From Isochrysis galbana (taxonomy: Eukaryota > Haptophyta > Isochrysidales > Isochrysidaceae), in NCBI GenBank assembly GCA_018136815.1, contig CM030933.1, forward strand, positions 4,077,741 through 4,141,740: a stretch of DNA of 64,000 nucleotides, written 5' to 3'. The notes beneath the pieces are model-generated. The model was given only the letters and a program-made list of their open reading frames with translations. It was not told where the DNA came from and did not search any database. Position 1 is the first letter of the stretch; each line of letters starts with the position of its first letter. This document shows, piece after piece, positions 52,129 to 63,359 of the stretch. Both the position numbers and the translations under genes were made by a program.

Positions 52129-53611
52129 CTAGTTGAATCCGGACTGCTCCAGGTTCTGCTTTTGGACGATGTCCATCATCGCCACGATAATCTTCTCCAT
52201 ATTGCTCGAGTCCGTCGCTGTGGTCTCATACATGTAAATCTCTTTGCCCTTGTCCTTGCGGATGTTGAGGAACTTTTGTTTGATGTACGCAAGAGCGGGG
52301 TCGTAGTTACAACCCCCCTTGTAGTTAGGAAAGCACACGCTCAGGTCGGTTTGCTCAATCTTCTGCCTAAAGAGGTCTGCCTTGTTTAGGAAGAGGATGA
52401 TGGGCTTGTCCGGATAGCGGCGGTTACAGGCAATGTCGAATAAATTGAGAGACTCCTTAAGCCTGTTTTGCTTAACGTCCTCTCGCAACACCTGGTTGTA
52501 CTCTGTGAGCGCGCACACAAAGATAACAGCCGTGATATCACCCGTCAAGTTCCACTTCGGCCGCTCCATCCGCTGGCCCCCAACATCGATGACGCGGAAC
52601 TTTGCCTTGTGATACTGGAAATCGAGCGTCTCGATGGTCCTGGTTGGGTCGCGCACATTCAGGATGTCCTCCGTCGACGGCCGGTAGCTCGGCTTGGCCA
52701 GCTGCTGAAGTTTGTTCATGAAGCTGGGGGGGGGGCAGTGCGGGGGGCAGGGGTGTCAGGGGAGGTGCACACCACAGCATCGCACCCAGTACTACGGGGC
52801 CACGGGCATGCACGCGCATCTGAGATGAGGGTATACCGCATGATCGTCGCTCTTCTACCTACTACTATGCCCATTGTTGCCCCGCCGCAGGGGGACCACC
52901 GAGGCGGATACCCACATCATTGCCAACACTCCCCCACAACCACCCCGCACGCCACGCACTATTTGGCGTTGTCGTCCAGGTCAAGCGTGGCGTCCTTCGT
53001 TAGGAGGGCTTGCACTGCCGGATCGTTCCATATCGCTGTCATGTCCTCAGCTGCCTCCTGCGTAAGGCTCATCGCAGACTGGTGCTGATCCAAGCATCGC
53101 TCTGCAGCCTCCTGCGAACACCGCAAGGGGCGCCACGAAGGAACGAGATCAGCGCAGAGGGCAAGGAAGGCGCGCTACTTTCGACGGCAACGTTGGGCGG
53201 CACTAGGCGATCAACATGGAAGCTCCCCGCCGGCAAGGACTTGTGCCCGAGTGCGCTCGTCGAGGAGCGCCCAGCAGCAGCTCAACCCAGCAAGGAGCTG
53301 GGTCTGTGGTCCGCATCAGCAGACTTCCCCAGCTCCCCGCCCACCCCTTCCCCGGCACGCGCACGCACCGCATTGGCCTCCGAAAGCGAGTACTCCTCGG
53401 ATCTATTCTTCACCGCCTGCAGCACCACCTTGACCGCCCTGGCCGGTGCCCTATGGATGGCATATATCCAATCCATGGACGTCTGCTCGAACCCCGTACC
53501 GTACAGAATCTGGATCTGCTTGAAGATAGTCGTCTTGCCGCACTCGCCTCCCCCAAGAAGCACAAGCTGACGCATAGGCGCGTGGGACGCGGTGCTCACG
53601 CCGCATCCCAT
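52129..53611 (-). CDS. Heterotrimeric G protein alpha subunit, 329 aa
   Basis: Three exons on the minus strand, 53611-53369, 53111-52960 and 52723-52129, join in exact frame (990 nt). The N-terminus MGCGVSTAS offers Gly2 for myristoylation and Cys3 for palmitoylation, so it acts at the inner plasma membrane. The P-loop is GGGECGKTT, with Cys and Thr in place of the usual Ser residues of GESGKST. Helical-domain motif IWNDP is in exon 2. Switch I contains VRDPTRTI, switch II DVGGQRMERPKW with the catalytic Gln, then NKAD and TTATDSSN for guanine binding. The tail NLEQSGFN lacks the Cys four from the end, so it is not a pertussis-toxin site. Slightly shorter than the usual 350. The receptor and effector are unknown. 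The exon 1/2 junction is the least certain. Confidence 0.9.
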
Positions 53612-54682
53612 GGCGCTTGCTGCGTCGACGGCGGTGGTGGTTGCCCCGTGGGGGACAGGGGGGGGGGGGAAGAGGGGGGGCGAGGAGGAGGAGGGGAGGA
53701 GTGCGCTGGGGGGGGGAGGGGGGCCTGGGCAGCTTGGGGAAGGGGGGTGGAGGGGTTGGAGAGGCGGGGGGGGGGGGCGGATGCGCGCGGACTTGCAACC
53801 TTCGCGCCGGGGGGGGAGGGGGGGGGGGAGGGAGGAGGGGGGCGCAGGGCGCGCGCGGGGGGGGGGGAGAGGCGGGCGCGAGCGGGGGGGGGGGGCGGGG
53901 GCAGAGAGGAGGGGATGCTGGGGACCTCCCCCCCTCCCCTCCCTCCCCCCCCTTCCCCCCCGGTCAGTCAGTTAGGCGAGGAGGAGTTGAGGCTCAACTT
54001 CCGCCCCCCAAGGCAGGCAGACCAAGGCGTAACCACCCCCCCCACCCCCTCGAGGGAAGAGAAAAGAGCGGGGGGGAGGGGGGGGGGGGCCTTCTCTGAG
54101 AGAAGGAGAAACGGGCGGCGGTCGTTGGGGCACCCACCCACCTGCGGCGCCAACGGCGAGGGAGAGAGAGAGAGGGGGGGGGGGGGGGGGGAGCTGCTCA
54201 ACGGACACAGCGGCCTTCCTTCCCACGCGCGCGCGGGGGGGAGGGGGAAGGGCGTGCTATTCCCTCGCCCGCCGGGGGGGGGGGGAAGGAGAACTCGGGG
54301 GTCGCGCGCCGGGGGAGGGCGGCGGGGCGGCGGCGGGGGGGGGGGGGCGAACGAACCGCCGCCAAACGGATCCAAGGAGCGCGACCCGCTGTGTACTGAA
54401 CAGTACGGGCGCGCCGCTTCCCGCCCCCCCCCCCGCCGCCGCCGCTCCCCGCCGCCGCCGCCGCTTTCCGCCCCCCCCGCGCGCGCGTCCTCGCCGTCGC
54501 CCAAAGGCGGCGGCTCAGGCTTTTGCTGGGGCACGACCCCCCCCCCCGCGGAGAAGGGGGGGCGAGACACCTCGACGCCTTCCATCTTGTAGAAGGTAAG
54601 AAGAGTAATAGAACTGTTCTCCCTCCTCCCTCCCGGCCTCCCTTAGAAGGTAAAAGGGGAGGCGGCCCCCCTCGCGGCGGCG
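53612..54682. other. Homopolymer-rich interval between G-alpha and the 54683 gene
   Basis: Many G-runs of 8-20 (53650-53950, 54080-54195, 54340-54350) and C-runs. The two genes diverge from it, so it may hold both promoters. The long frame crossing it on the plus strand is almost entirely Gly, Arg and Pro and is rejected. Confidence 0.4.
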
Positions 54683-57109
54683 ATGGCGTCGGCGGCGGCG
54701 CCGCCGCGCTACGAGACAGTGCGTCTCGTCGCGACGGTGCCGGTGCGGAAGCACTTATGGGACGTAGGCCGGTTCTGGCCGACGTGGGAGGAGGCGAGTG
54801 ACAACTCGCTCCGCCAGCTCGGACAGCCGCGCAAGCCCAAGAAGGAGCTCGCACGAGCAGTGCTCGAGGGGCGCAGCGCGAGCCTCGGCCTGCCACCTGT
54901 CGACCTCCTCGCCGAGTACGTGCTGTTCAACGAGTACCTGCCCGAGAAGGGAGCGTTGCGACTCGATGAGCACATCCTCGACGACTCCTTCCGAGCACTC
55001 ACGCACGGGCTCCTCTACAGGGACGCGCCGAGCCTGCCATCGACCCATTCGGCCGCCGCCGAGAGGATCTTTGCGCATGCCGAGCGTAGGTTCTTCGTGC
55101 GTTCACGGCAGTTCGAGCCGTTGCTCGACCCGCTTGGGCTGATGCTACGGCTCGTAGTTGCCGGCGGCTCCGCGCCGCTCGTCAGCGCCGCAGCCGCGCG
55201 CGATGCGCACACAGGGCATGTCAACGGAAGGGTTAGCACTGCTGGCTCCGACCCAGCTGCCTTTGCGCTCTGCCTTGCGGTCGGCTATGACGCGATGGGT
55301 GGCAGCTATACGGTCTGGGTCCCAGCAACGCTGCGCTATGAGAGCCTCAGCGACGAGGCGGCGGCAGCAGCTCCCTCCCCGCTCGTCTCCCAACCCCGGC
55401 CCACGGGAACGTGGGTGTCGGTTGAGGCAACGATGGTGCGCATGCACGATGTCAGGGCCAATATGTTCCGATCCTACTTTAAGGGACAGCAGGTGCTGGC
55501 CCGTCGGTTGCTCGACGGGGCCGACGCGCACGCTCGTGTAATGGCGGCGGAAGGCGGCACGCTTTCGTCGCGGCTGATGCGGCTCCGATGGAGCACCACC
55601 TGGCATGAGGCCGAGGTCGTGGGCAGCGAGAAGACAGACCTCAAGGTGATGATGATTAGGTACCTGTCCGACGGGCCCGACGCGACCGCGGTACCCGTGG
55701 TCAAGTGCGACGTTACGCTCGCGCCTGTGATGGGCGAGCCAACGGAGGACGAGCTCAAGGCGCTGCGCAAAGCGCACAAACGACGCGCTGAGGCCAAGCT
55801 CGCTGGGAAGCCTGAGGTGCCCCTGCCGCCGCCGCCGGGCCTTGCTGCAATCGAGGCGGCCGTTGAGGCTGGCCGCGCGCGCGCGCGCGCCGCCGCGGCA
55901 AGTGGGGCGAGAGCGAGCGACGGCAGCAGTGCAAGTGGGGCAGCCCACGAAGAAGTTGGCATCATCAGGGCAGAGGGCGCCGTAGGTGCTGGAGTGGTGC
56001 TCAAGCCAGAAGCGCCTGGGATGGAAGCCAAGAGTGAGCCTGTGTCGGTCAAGGCAGAGGGCATCGGAGTCGCCGTTCGGCATGGGCCGCCAACCGAAGC
56101 GGCTCTGGCCCAGTTGGCGGCTTCTCGAGGCGTGACCGACATGAGGGCCGAGCGAGCGGCCAAGACGGAAGAAGCAGTGGCGGCCGCGGTGGGAGCGGCA
56201 CGGGAGGCGGAGGCGGAGGCCAAGGGGAAGGAGCAAGTGGCAGAAGCGGAACTTGCACGGATGCAAACGGAGGCGGAGGCCTCTCGCGCACGCGCGATAG
56301 CAGAGGCGGAGGCCTCTCGCGCACGCGCGATAGCAGAGGCGGAGGCTGAGGCTGAGGCAGCGGAGGCTGACCTGCGCGAATGGGAGGCGGAAAGGGCCGC
56401 TAAGGCCCTAGCAAAGAAGGCCGCCGATGCGCTGGCGTCAGGGGGCAGTCAGGAAATAGAGGGGAGGGCACCGGCTGGCAAGGCAGAGAATCCCAACCAA
56501 GCAGCAGGCGCGGCAACGGTATCCGAGGTGGCCGCGGCCTCTAGGACGGTTGACGAATCGTCCGAATCTGTCGGAAGGTCGATGGAGGTGGCAGAAGCGA
56601 AGAAGGTGGTAGCGGCTGCGACGATAGAGGCAGCGGCGGCGACCAAGGCCGCGATGATGGCGGCAGCGAAGGCGAAGCAGGACGAGGAGGTTGAGGGGCC
56701 GCCGCCGATCCTTGCGCCCCCATCGCCACAGAGGGAGGAAATCGAGGCGAAGCTGCGCTTGTGGAGGGTCCTTGTGGGCCTGCCTCCTGCACCGATGTCT
56801 ATTGGACCCCAAGCAGGCGCAGACGGCGGTTGTCACGACGTTGTGGGGGTGTCGGGAGCCAGTAGGGACGCTTTGGAAGCGCGGCCCACAGCCCAGGCAG
56901 GGAGTGCAGCTGTATTGTTCCCTTACTGCGCGAGGGGAGACCAGGATATGCATACAGAAGAGACGTTGGAGGGTCCGTCCACCGAACTGGCCGGTGTCAA
57001 TGGGGCGAAGATTACTGCGCCGCTCTCTCTTAGGGACACGGAGGCCCTCCCAGTCCGGTTCAGCTTGAAACGGCGCAAGCTGGCCACGCCGAAACTTGCC
57101 GCTTCGTGA
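54683..57109 (+). CDS. Unrecognised 808-residue protein with Ala/Glu-rich coiled coil
   Basis: An intronless frame from ATG 54683. Residues 1-360 have ordinary composition and look folded: helices around 60-135 (RLDEHILDDSFRALTHGLLY) and a beta-rich part with LRWSTTWHEAEVVGSEKTDL near 305, reminiscent of a Tudor/Agenet-type strand pattern, though that is a weak guess. Residues 365-470 are linker. Residues 485-600 are strongly helical, Ala/Glu/Arg-rich coiled coil with an 11-residue tandem repeat (EAEASRARAIA). After 600 the chain is Ala-rich, then polar with a basic C-terminus (FSLKRRKLATPK) that could be a nuclear localisation signal. I recognise no family; a nuclear scaffold is conceivable but unproven. 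Confidence 0.75.
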   Translation: MASAAAPPRYETVRLVATVPVRKHLWDVGRFWPTWEEASDNSLRQLGQPRKPKKELARAVLEGRSASLGLPPVDLLAEYVLFNEYLPEKGALRLDEHILDDSFRALTHGLLYRDAPSLPSTHSAAAERIFAHAERRFFVRSRQFEPLLDPLGLMLRLVVAGGSAPLVSAAAARDAHTGHVNGRVSTAGSDPAAFALCLAVGYDAMGGSYTVWVPATLRYESLSDEAAAAAPSPLVSQPRPTGTWVSVEATMVRMHDVRANMFRSYFKGQQVLARRLLDGADAHARVMAAEGGTLSSRLMRLRWSTTWHEAEVVGSEKTDLKVMMIRYLSDGPDATAVPVVKCDVTLAPVMGEPTEDELKALRKAHKRRAEAKLAGKPEVPLPPPPGLAAIEAAVEAGRARARAAAASGARASDGSSASGAAHEEVGIIRAEGAVGAGVVLKPEAPGMEAKSEPVSVKAEGIGVAVRHGPPTEAALAQLAASRGVTDMRAERAAKTEEAVAAAVGAAREAEAEAKGKEQVAEAELARMQTEAEASRARAIAEAEASRARAIAEAEAEAEAAEADLREWEAERAAKALAKKAADALASGGSQEIEGRAPAGKAENPNQAAGAATVSEVAAASRTVDESSESVGRSMEVAEAKKVVAAATIEAAAATKAAMMAAAKAKQDEEVEGPPPILAPPSPQREEIEAKLRLWRVLVGLPPAPMSIGPQAGADGGCHDVVGVSGASRDALEARPTAQAGSAAVLFPYCARGDQDMHTEETLEGPSTELAGVNGAKITAPLSLRDTEALPVRFSLKRRKLATPKLAAS
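56270..56335. repeat. 33-bp tandem duplication inside the coiled-coil coding region
   Basis: Two identical units containing GGCCTCTCGCGCACGCGCGA keep the frame and add 11 residues (three heptad-like turns) to the coiled coil. Confidence 0.9.
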
Positions 57110-57356
57110 CACATACACATGCTCCATGCAGTGTCGATTTCATGCGTGACGTGGTAGTAGAGGATAGCCTGTCGTAGCGATATTGGTATGGCATACGCGG
57201 TGTGTGGTTGGGGCAAAGGAGTGGCTGTGTGTGGTTGTAGCTGTGCGGATGGTGACAGTGAATGTGATGTTGAGACCAAGGGGGAGGCAGAGGGAGCCAT
57301 GGGGGGCACCGGAGCGTACCGAGGGCGAAAAAATTCTTGGAATATGCCTACTATAG
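57110..57356. other. 3' flank of the 54683 gene
   Basis: GTGTGTGG-type repeats around 57200-57240; no gene recognised. Confidence 0.35.
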
Positions 57357-58371
57357 ATCAAACGCCGCTATTTTAACTTCTAAGGGTGTAATCAAACGCT
57401 ATTTTAACTTCTAAGGGTGTGAAAATGAAAAAGCCAGGATTGAGGAAATGCACCAAAGTAAAGCGGTAGAAACCCCGGAAAACGGAAAACACCCATCTAG
57501 CACATATTCGATGCCCTTCGGGCCCCAGGCCCCCCCCGGGAGCAGTACCTCGCCGGATCCCCACAACTCCATGCGAACATACAAGGCGATAACCAACATC
57601 CTAGGCGAACTGAATAAAATTGCACGGTTCACACCAGGATTAGAAAGGAGCAGGGAAGAAACCATTGTAGACAACCTATTCATCTACCCAAAAGGAGACG
57701 CCCCGAAAGCGATATACGTACTGTACCTATTAGCGTGGAGATATATACTCACAGACTTCTATAGGATACATTACGACGGCATCAAATTCTCGGAAGAATC
57801 CATACTAATAAGAATAATAGAGAGATACACCATACTAAGTAAAGCACTCCTCTTCGCACAAGAAACCGACTCGGCGAGAACCGCCCAAGCGGGCATGGGA
57901 AGACAGCCTAAAAAAAGGATAGACATGAACGACTTGAGACCCGTTTTCAACAGGAACGACAAAGGCGGTCTTAAGCCCAGCGCGGAGCTAGTGGAACTAG
58001 CCTCCAAGCTGGGGATCGCACACGCTGTCGAGGGGACCACGGAACAAGGGAACAAAGGAAATTGAAACATCGATACACCTACCAAAGTCGCTGATAGAGA
58101 CAATGGAACCTGGATATAAACCAAACAAACAAAAAGCGACCAGACGGACACACTCGACAACAAAGACAATTCCAGAAGGCCTGCCCGGACCCCACACTCT
58201 AAACCAGGCCTCAGGTAGCGCACCGAGGCCGGACCCCGGAAACCGAAGAAAAAGGAAAGAAGGGGGGCAGGGGAAGAGGTGGAGGGAGGGATGATAAGGG
58301 CGGTGTAGATAGCGAAGGGAAGTCCCATAAATAGTAGGTGTGTAGCCCTGAATCTTCAGAAGTTTTTTTTT
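57357..58371 (+). mobile_element. LINE fragment with ORF2 C-terminus, 3' UTR and T-tail
   Basis: Starts with a 30-bp tandem duplication (CTATTTTAACTTCTAAGGGT at 57368 and 57399). The ORF2-like frame follows to 58065, then a 3' UTR sharing the GGCCGGACCCCGGAAACCGA block with 15546-15745, ending AATCTTCAGAAG and a T-run at 58360-58371. Confidence 0.65.
57448..58065 (+). pseudogene. Rearranged LINE ORF2 C-terminal fragment, 205 codons
   Basis: The block YLLAWRYILTDFYRIHYDG matches the equivalent blocks of the other two LINE frames. However, NSMRTYKA, which follows that block in the 40229 copy, precedes it here, and the CCHC knuckle is missing. So the fragment has been shuffled as well as truncated, although the frame remains open. 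Confidence 0.6.
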
Positions 58372-59149
58372 CTACAGCGGTTCTTTATCTGCTTCTGGGG
58401 GCAATCAGGTTTAATTTACGACCTCTTCGTATCTCCCCCTTAGGCACATCGCACTCCTTTCGTCTTATTTGGTAGGTCTCTTGGAATCTTGTGCGGCAGG
58501 ATTGCCCCTCGTTTCCGTTATGGTGCGATTCCCCTTCCAGACGGGATCGCCGACAGATCGCCTTCTGATCGTCGTCCGTCGTCGTCTGGCCGGAGTGTTT
58601 GGGTTTGATTTTAGTCGAGTTATGTGAGAAAGTCGTGGGGCGAGAGTCGGAGTGTTTTCCTGGGTGTCGTTGTCCGTCGTCCTGTCGTCAGTCGTCATCC
58701 GTCGTCGCTCTCGCTCTCGTCGCTCTCGCTCTCGTAACACTCGTACCCAACAAACTCGCCTCGCCTCGCCAGCCCCTGCCATCACAGCCCTCCTCTCACT
58801 CGCCCTCGCCTCTCGCCGCTCGTTCCATGTCGTTCTCGCCGCCGTCCTCGCCCTCGCTCAAGCCCGCCTGCCCGCCTTCCTCTGCTGACGGGCTTCAGCC
58901 CGTCATCGTCTCCGAAGCCGTCTCCTCAGCCGCGCCTGCCGCCGGCTTGCCACCTTCCTCATTGCCCTCAGGCCCTAAGGGCCATCCCAATTCGTCAAGG
59001 TGCGCTGAGGGTTGTCGTGTTAGTACCATGGCTAATGACTAATGAGAGTAGTGGTAGTGGTACTAATGCTCAGTTATATTATTATTATAGAGACCCAAAG
59101 CCACGTGCGAGGCGTGAATATTAAAAGGATTTTTATGCGAGGAGGCAAG
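58372..59149 (+). mobile_element. Probable 5' part of a retroelement (ORF1 start)
   Basis: CTCTCG repeats at 58700-58735, then ATG 58827 opening a Ser/Pro/Ala-rich frame (MSFSPPSSPSLKPACPPSSA) of about 70 codons. The layout parallels 5870-6270 and 22980-23410. No homology beyond layout could be confirmed by eye. Confidence 0.35.
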
Positions 59150-59345
59150 AGACTCCGCCCCTCTGCCAAGGGGGGGGGGGGGGGGGCGCTGCGATCTTAT
59201 TTAGGTTGTTCAAGGATTACCAACCTACTTTTATAAGTGGGGGTCAATAGTGCCCTCGCGCCCCCTCACTCCATTGCAGACACCCCCCTGCGTGGGCCTG
59301 CACAATCAAACTCAGCCCCTGCCTTTTGGCAGGGGCTGAGCACTT
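59150..59345 (-). mobile_element. Family A-type 3' end, minus strand
   Basis: On the minus strand, CAGCCCCTGCC..GGCAGGGGCTG, TTGTGCAGGCCCAC, GGTGTCTGC and CCACTTATAAAAGTAG follow in the same order as at 26565-26695. A G-run of about 18 is at 59169-59187. Confidence 0.65.
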
Positions 59346-59538
59346 ATCAACCTGACCCAGAGCCCCCTAGGAGTAACAATCAATGCTAACGGCATGCAAG
59401 CTAAGAAAAAGATTTGCGCAAAACCCAAAACGATCCTCATGATGAGTAGAAGAATTCTTTTGGCAGCAGCAATGCAGGAACAGACGCGGTGGCAAACGTT
59501 GAAGCTCACCCGCAATGGCTCCGCGGGGTGGCTCGCAT

Positions 59539-62266
59539 TCAGAGTCCATCCTTCACCGTGCGCAGCATGTGTCGCGGCAATGAGACAGACCGACCACCGG
59601 GCAAGCCGGGGTGCGTGAGGCCGTTCGATTTCCCCGATGATGAGAAGATGCCACTTATCGCATCTAAAATCACTGTGTCCTCGCGCTGCCTTTCTTCAAG
59701 CCCCCTTAGCGCGTCGGCACGCGCCTTGACTTCATGGCTCGCACCGCGTGGAGACGAGAAGAACGCGGAATTGATTTCCGATGGTGCCTGACGACGTGCC
59801 GAGTACGAAGGAGAGACGCGCCCACCGCCCCCGAGCTTGCCCCGGCTGCTTGGAAGCCCCCCCCAATTGCCGTTGCTGTTGCCGCCCATGATGTCAACGG
59901 CCGGTTCAGCGGCGCGGGGGCTGTGTGTCGGGGTGACCATCGCCAAGAGTCTACGATGGGACCCTGTAACACCAACTGACGAAGCGCGTGTACTCATTTC
60001 GGCTGGATCTCTGCTAATTTGGACAGGCGTGGGCAAGGCGTCGGATGGCAGCGCTCTCGCGGTCTTACCACTGAGGGGAGTAGACCACCGGACGGGTGGC
60101 TCGATGGGCGCAGTAAGAGCCCGGGGAGACCGTTCCGCTTGTGGCAGCACACGTGGGGTTGATTGGGCGCTTCTCTGTGCAGAAAGAGCAAGATCGCCGA
60201 GGACGCCGCCTCGTTGCTTAGATGGCGTACCACGTCTTTGAATTGAACCCATTGCATCCTCAACGGTGAATATGCTCTCAGAGATGCAAGCAGAATCACC
60301 AGCGCGGGAGGATGAACGGCCTAGGTGATAACTCTTGGAGCATAAATGATGATCGCTAGGTTGAGCCCTACCCCTGGTTCGCCCCTCCCTTCCACTTTCG
60401 TCGGCGCATGTGCAATGGGCGCTCGAGCCGCGTGAACCATCTTCGCTTGGATGCCGATCTAATACCGTATCGGCACAGCAGTGACTCACCACACCCGACC
60501 TTTGAGCGTCCGCTACGGAACCTTGTGGGGCTGAACCGGCGCTCCCGCCAACCGGACCCGGCCCGGTACCGTCGACCGGGGCAGGGCCACTAATTACGTT
60601 TGGTCCTGAGGATGTCGCTGACCTATTAGTTCTACTAGACGCTGGAGGATCATGTCCAGCAGCATGAGCACAGGCGCTCTTGGAGGACGTCAAGGGCTTG
60701 CTGCCACTCGCTGACAAAGGGCGTTGACTGTTTAAGTGTTGGTCCTTGCCATCCGAAGGGGTGCATGCGGGCGTCGCACGCTGTGCCTCCTGTGGGCACC
60801 CTGCTGTGCTTGCTGGCAGGCGTGCACATTGTCCAGGCCGTGTATCGCCGTTCAACGGCTTTTCGCCGGCTTCCAAGCTTCGAGTGGCTGGAGCCTTGTC
60901 GGCAGTCAGACCACTGCCTCGCGAACATGATTGCAACTCGTATTGCTGGACCACAATATGCAATTCGGGTGGTAGCGACACTGTCGACAGAATATCAGAA
61001 CTCATGCGACGAGCTGGCACATCCGGTGATGGGGCACCGTCGTCTCTAGTTGATTGACCGCACTGGCCATTAAAATCGGCAGGACCTGCGCCTCCCATCC
61101 TGTTCGGCGCATTAAAACCCGTCCCATTAGTGTCGGCGCCCAAATCACCGCCGTTTGGCACATCATGCTCAGTAGCCGACTGTGAAAGCTCCTTATGCCC
61201 CGAGGCTCGGCCGGTCAGCTGCTGCAGCACGAGCCGCGCATCTGCGAGATTGTGCGCTGTGATTGCTTCTCGGACTGAAAGCTCCCCATGCAGTCTCCGC
61301 ATCTAATGTAAGAGAAAGAAAGTGTGGAAACACATCAGGAGACCAAGCAATGGAATGCGAGACACAAACGGGGTGAACGGTCAACGCGTGACGCCTGCCA
61401 ACGGATATGAGCGGCGAGTGCACTGTATCAGGCACGAGGACTTTACCTCGACCAGCTGATTGAAAAGCGACTCCTTGTCCTCAACAAGCTCCTTGATTTG
61501 GTGTTGCATCGCCTGCAAAGATTGTTGACTTGCATCCACCATGCCTTGTAGTCGCAACTTGTTCAACCGAAGCTCCTCGAGCTCCTCCTGTACGAGGGAG
61601 GACGGGAAGGCCTGTGAGCGCATCGCACTCGCTGATTGTGCGTCGTCAATTGTGCGTCATTGGAGCCCATCACACCACCCCGCCGGAGGATAGAGCAAGA
61701 CTGGCACAAGGCCGTCAGTGTGAACTACAACATACCAAAACCGCATAGGCTCAGCGCACTGCGCTGACCTGCATCGCCATCTCCCTAAGTTTTCTTGCAG
61801 CGGCCTCATCCTCATCGGGCATGATCGGCTTGTCTGCTCGAGCTGCCGCTGCCACCTTAGCCTCAGCCTCACATTGAATTCCGAGTGCCATTCTGTGCGC
61901 TTGCTCCAACGCCTCCATCTTTCTGGTGATGACCTCAACCGCTGCAGCCTTCTGCCCTTCGGCTGACACGAGCGCGTCTCGTAGGCGCGTCTCGTACGCC
62001 GCCCGCACCGTCTCGAGCTTCGAGAGGTACTCCTGTTGTATGAACCTCAACTTGACGCGCTGCTTCTCTATGACAGCCTCCGCGGCCTCTGCGAGGCCGG
62101 CTGCACAGCGGCGAACCGTCTCCTCAAGGAGGGTGCGTGTGGCGGACGGGATGGTCGGCGCAAGTCCAGCCGTGCCAAGCGCATGCTCCACTAACCCGAG
62201 CATCTCGATCTCGAGTCTCCTCACCTCGAACGAGAAGGCGTCCTCTCGAAGCAGCCCACCCGACAT
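59539..62266 (-). CDS. Unrecognised coiled-coil protein with long disordered tail, 800 aa
   Basis: Three minus-strand exons, 62266-61769, 61587-61447 and 61302-59539, with GT-AG introns and phase-zero junctions, total 2403 nt. Residues 1-165 are helical and charged (MSGGLLREDAFSFEVRRLEI, then EKQRVKLRFIQQEYLSKLET), exon 2 continues the coiled coil (EELEELRLNKLRLQGMVDAS), and exon 3 opens with a helix (LHGELSVREAITAHNLADAR). The remaining 550 residues are Ser/Pro/Gly/Thr-rich and probably disordered, with basic ends. This layout is common in basal-body, axonemal and cytoskeletal adaptors, but no family is recognised and that is only a suggestion. Confidence 0.75.
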
Positions 62267-62979
62267 CGCCTCCCAGCCACCTACCTTGCCCTATCGAAAC
62301 TCGGTGGCGTGCTCCGGCCGTGCACCGGAGCAGTACTATTAGACTGCGCTCAGGCAGCCTTCCTCCCTCGCTACCACGCCCCGCTTCTCCCTATCCCTCT
62401 CTTCCTCCCTCCCTCTCTCTGTCTGTCTGTCTGTCCGTCTATCTCTCTCCCTCCCTCTCTCTCTTCGCGGCCCCGCCGCGCCTTCTCTCTCTCTCTTCGC
62501 CGTTGCTCCTCTCTGTCAAAAGTGTCGGTTATGCAGTAGAGGCATGAGCTTTATGGGTGTGCCCCATTTCTATTGGGAAGACAAAAATCTAACTCTGAGA
62601 CCTCCTACTAGTAGTGTTGCTCCAACTAGGTGGAAGTTGGCCCTTGTGATTCCCATAGCCGACCAATGCTTAATTTTTGAAATGGTTGAACTGCTGACTT
62701 ACATACAATGACATTTAATATGCTTGCGCGTACAACACGACGAGCCTCATGGATGTGCCCCGACATCGGTGGGGGGCGCTCTGGCACTCACACCACTCTC
62801 AGACACCTCTGGCCTCTGGGCGCCCAGAAGAGGCACTCCTTCGACGCACAACACACTCCCTTTTCTTGCACAGCCCTCTCTTCAGATTTCCACAAGCACA
62901 CAGCATGAAACCCTCCCATGGACATGGCACCAACTGACACTCGCACTCATCACTGCAAACGGCAAATGGTGATCGGCGG
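62267..62979. other. Intergenic, C/T-rich then A/T-rich
   Basis: Contains a CTCC/CTGT-rich microsatellite at about 62395-62500, upstream of the 800-residue gene. No gene recognised. Confidence 0.4.
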
Positions 62980-63246
62980 CTAAGGCGCTAAGGCTAGGGT
63001 CTCTTGTTGCGCTGCATCCGCGGCGCGCTCTATCCGCGCGGCCTTCCTTTCTTGCGCCTCCTCGCTCGTGGCAACAACTTGCATTCGCCTCTTTGCTTTC
63101 TCCGCTTGCATATGCATATCTCTCAGAGTCCACGACCCTGAGAGTTCGAACAGCCGGACTTTTTACCATGCGCTGGCGCTGGCACAGGCACAGGCTCATC
63201 GTCTTCCGTGCCCCCCCCATCACCATCACCTCCCGCATCTTCTGAG
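62980..63246 (-). pseudogene. Possible last two exons of a broken gene
   Basis: Minus-strand frames 63241-63167 and 63137-62980 join in phase across GT..AG. The second encodes a charged helix (DMHMQAEKAKRRMQVVATSE, QERKAARIERAADAAQQET) to a stop at 62980; the first is acidic (GTEDDEPVPVPAPAHGKK). The intervening piece is only 29 nt, very short for an intron. Upstream lies a family A element, so the 5' part of any gene is lost. It may be a chance frame. Confidence 0.3.
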
Positions 63247-63359
63247 CACACATGGCTGCTGACGCTGCTCGGTGCGCCCGATAAAATGCCTCAGCAAGGA
63301 TCATACGGCGCCTCCGCTTTTTTATTCTCCATCTTCTTTCTGTGCATATGCCTCTAGCT

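Noticed and set aside
53216-54592. 458-codon plus-strand frame antisense to the G-alpha gene
   Set aside because: Gly/Arg-rich translation of G-runs and the reverse of conserved G-alpha exons; a shadow.
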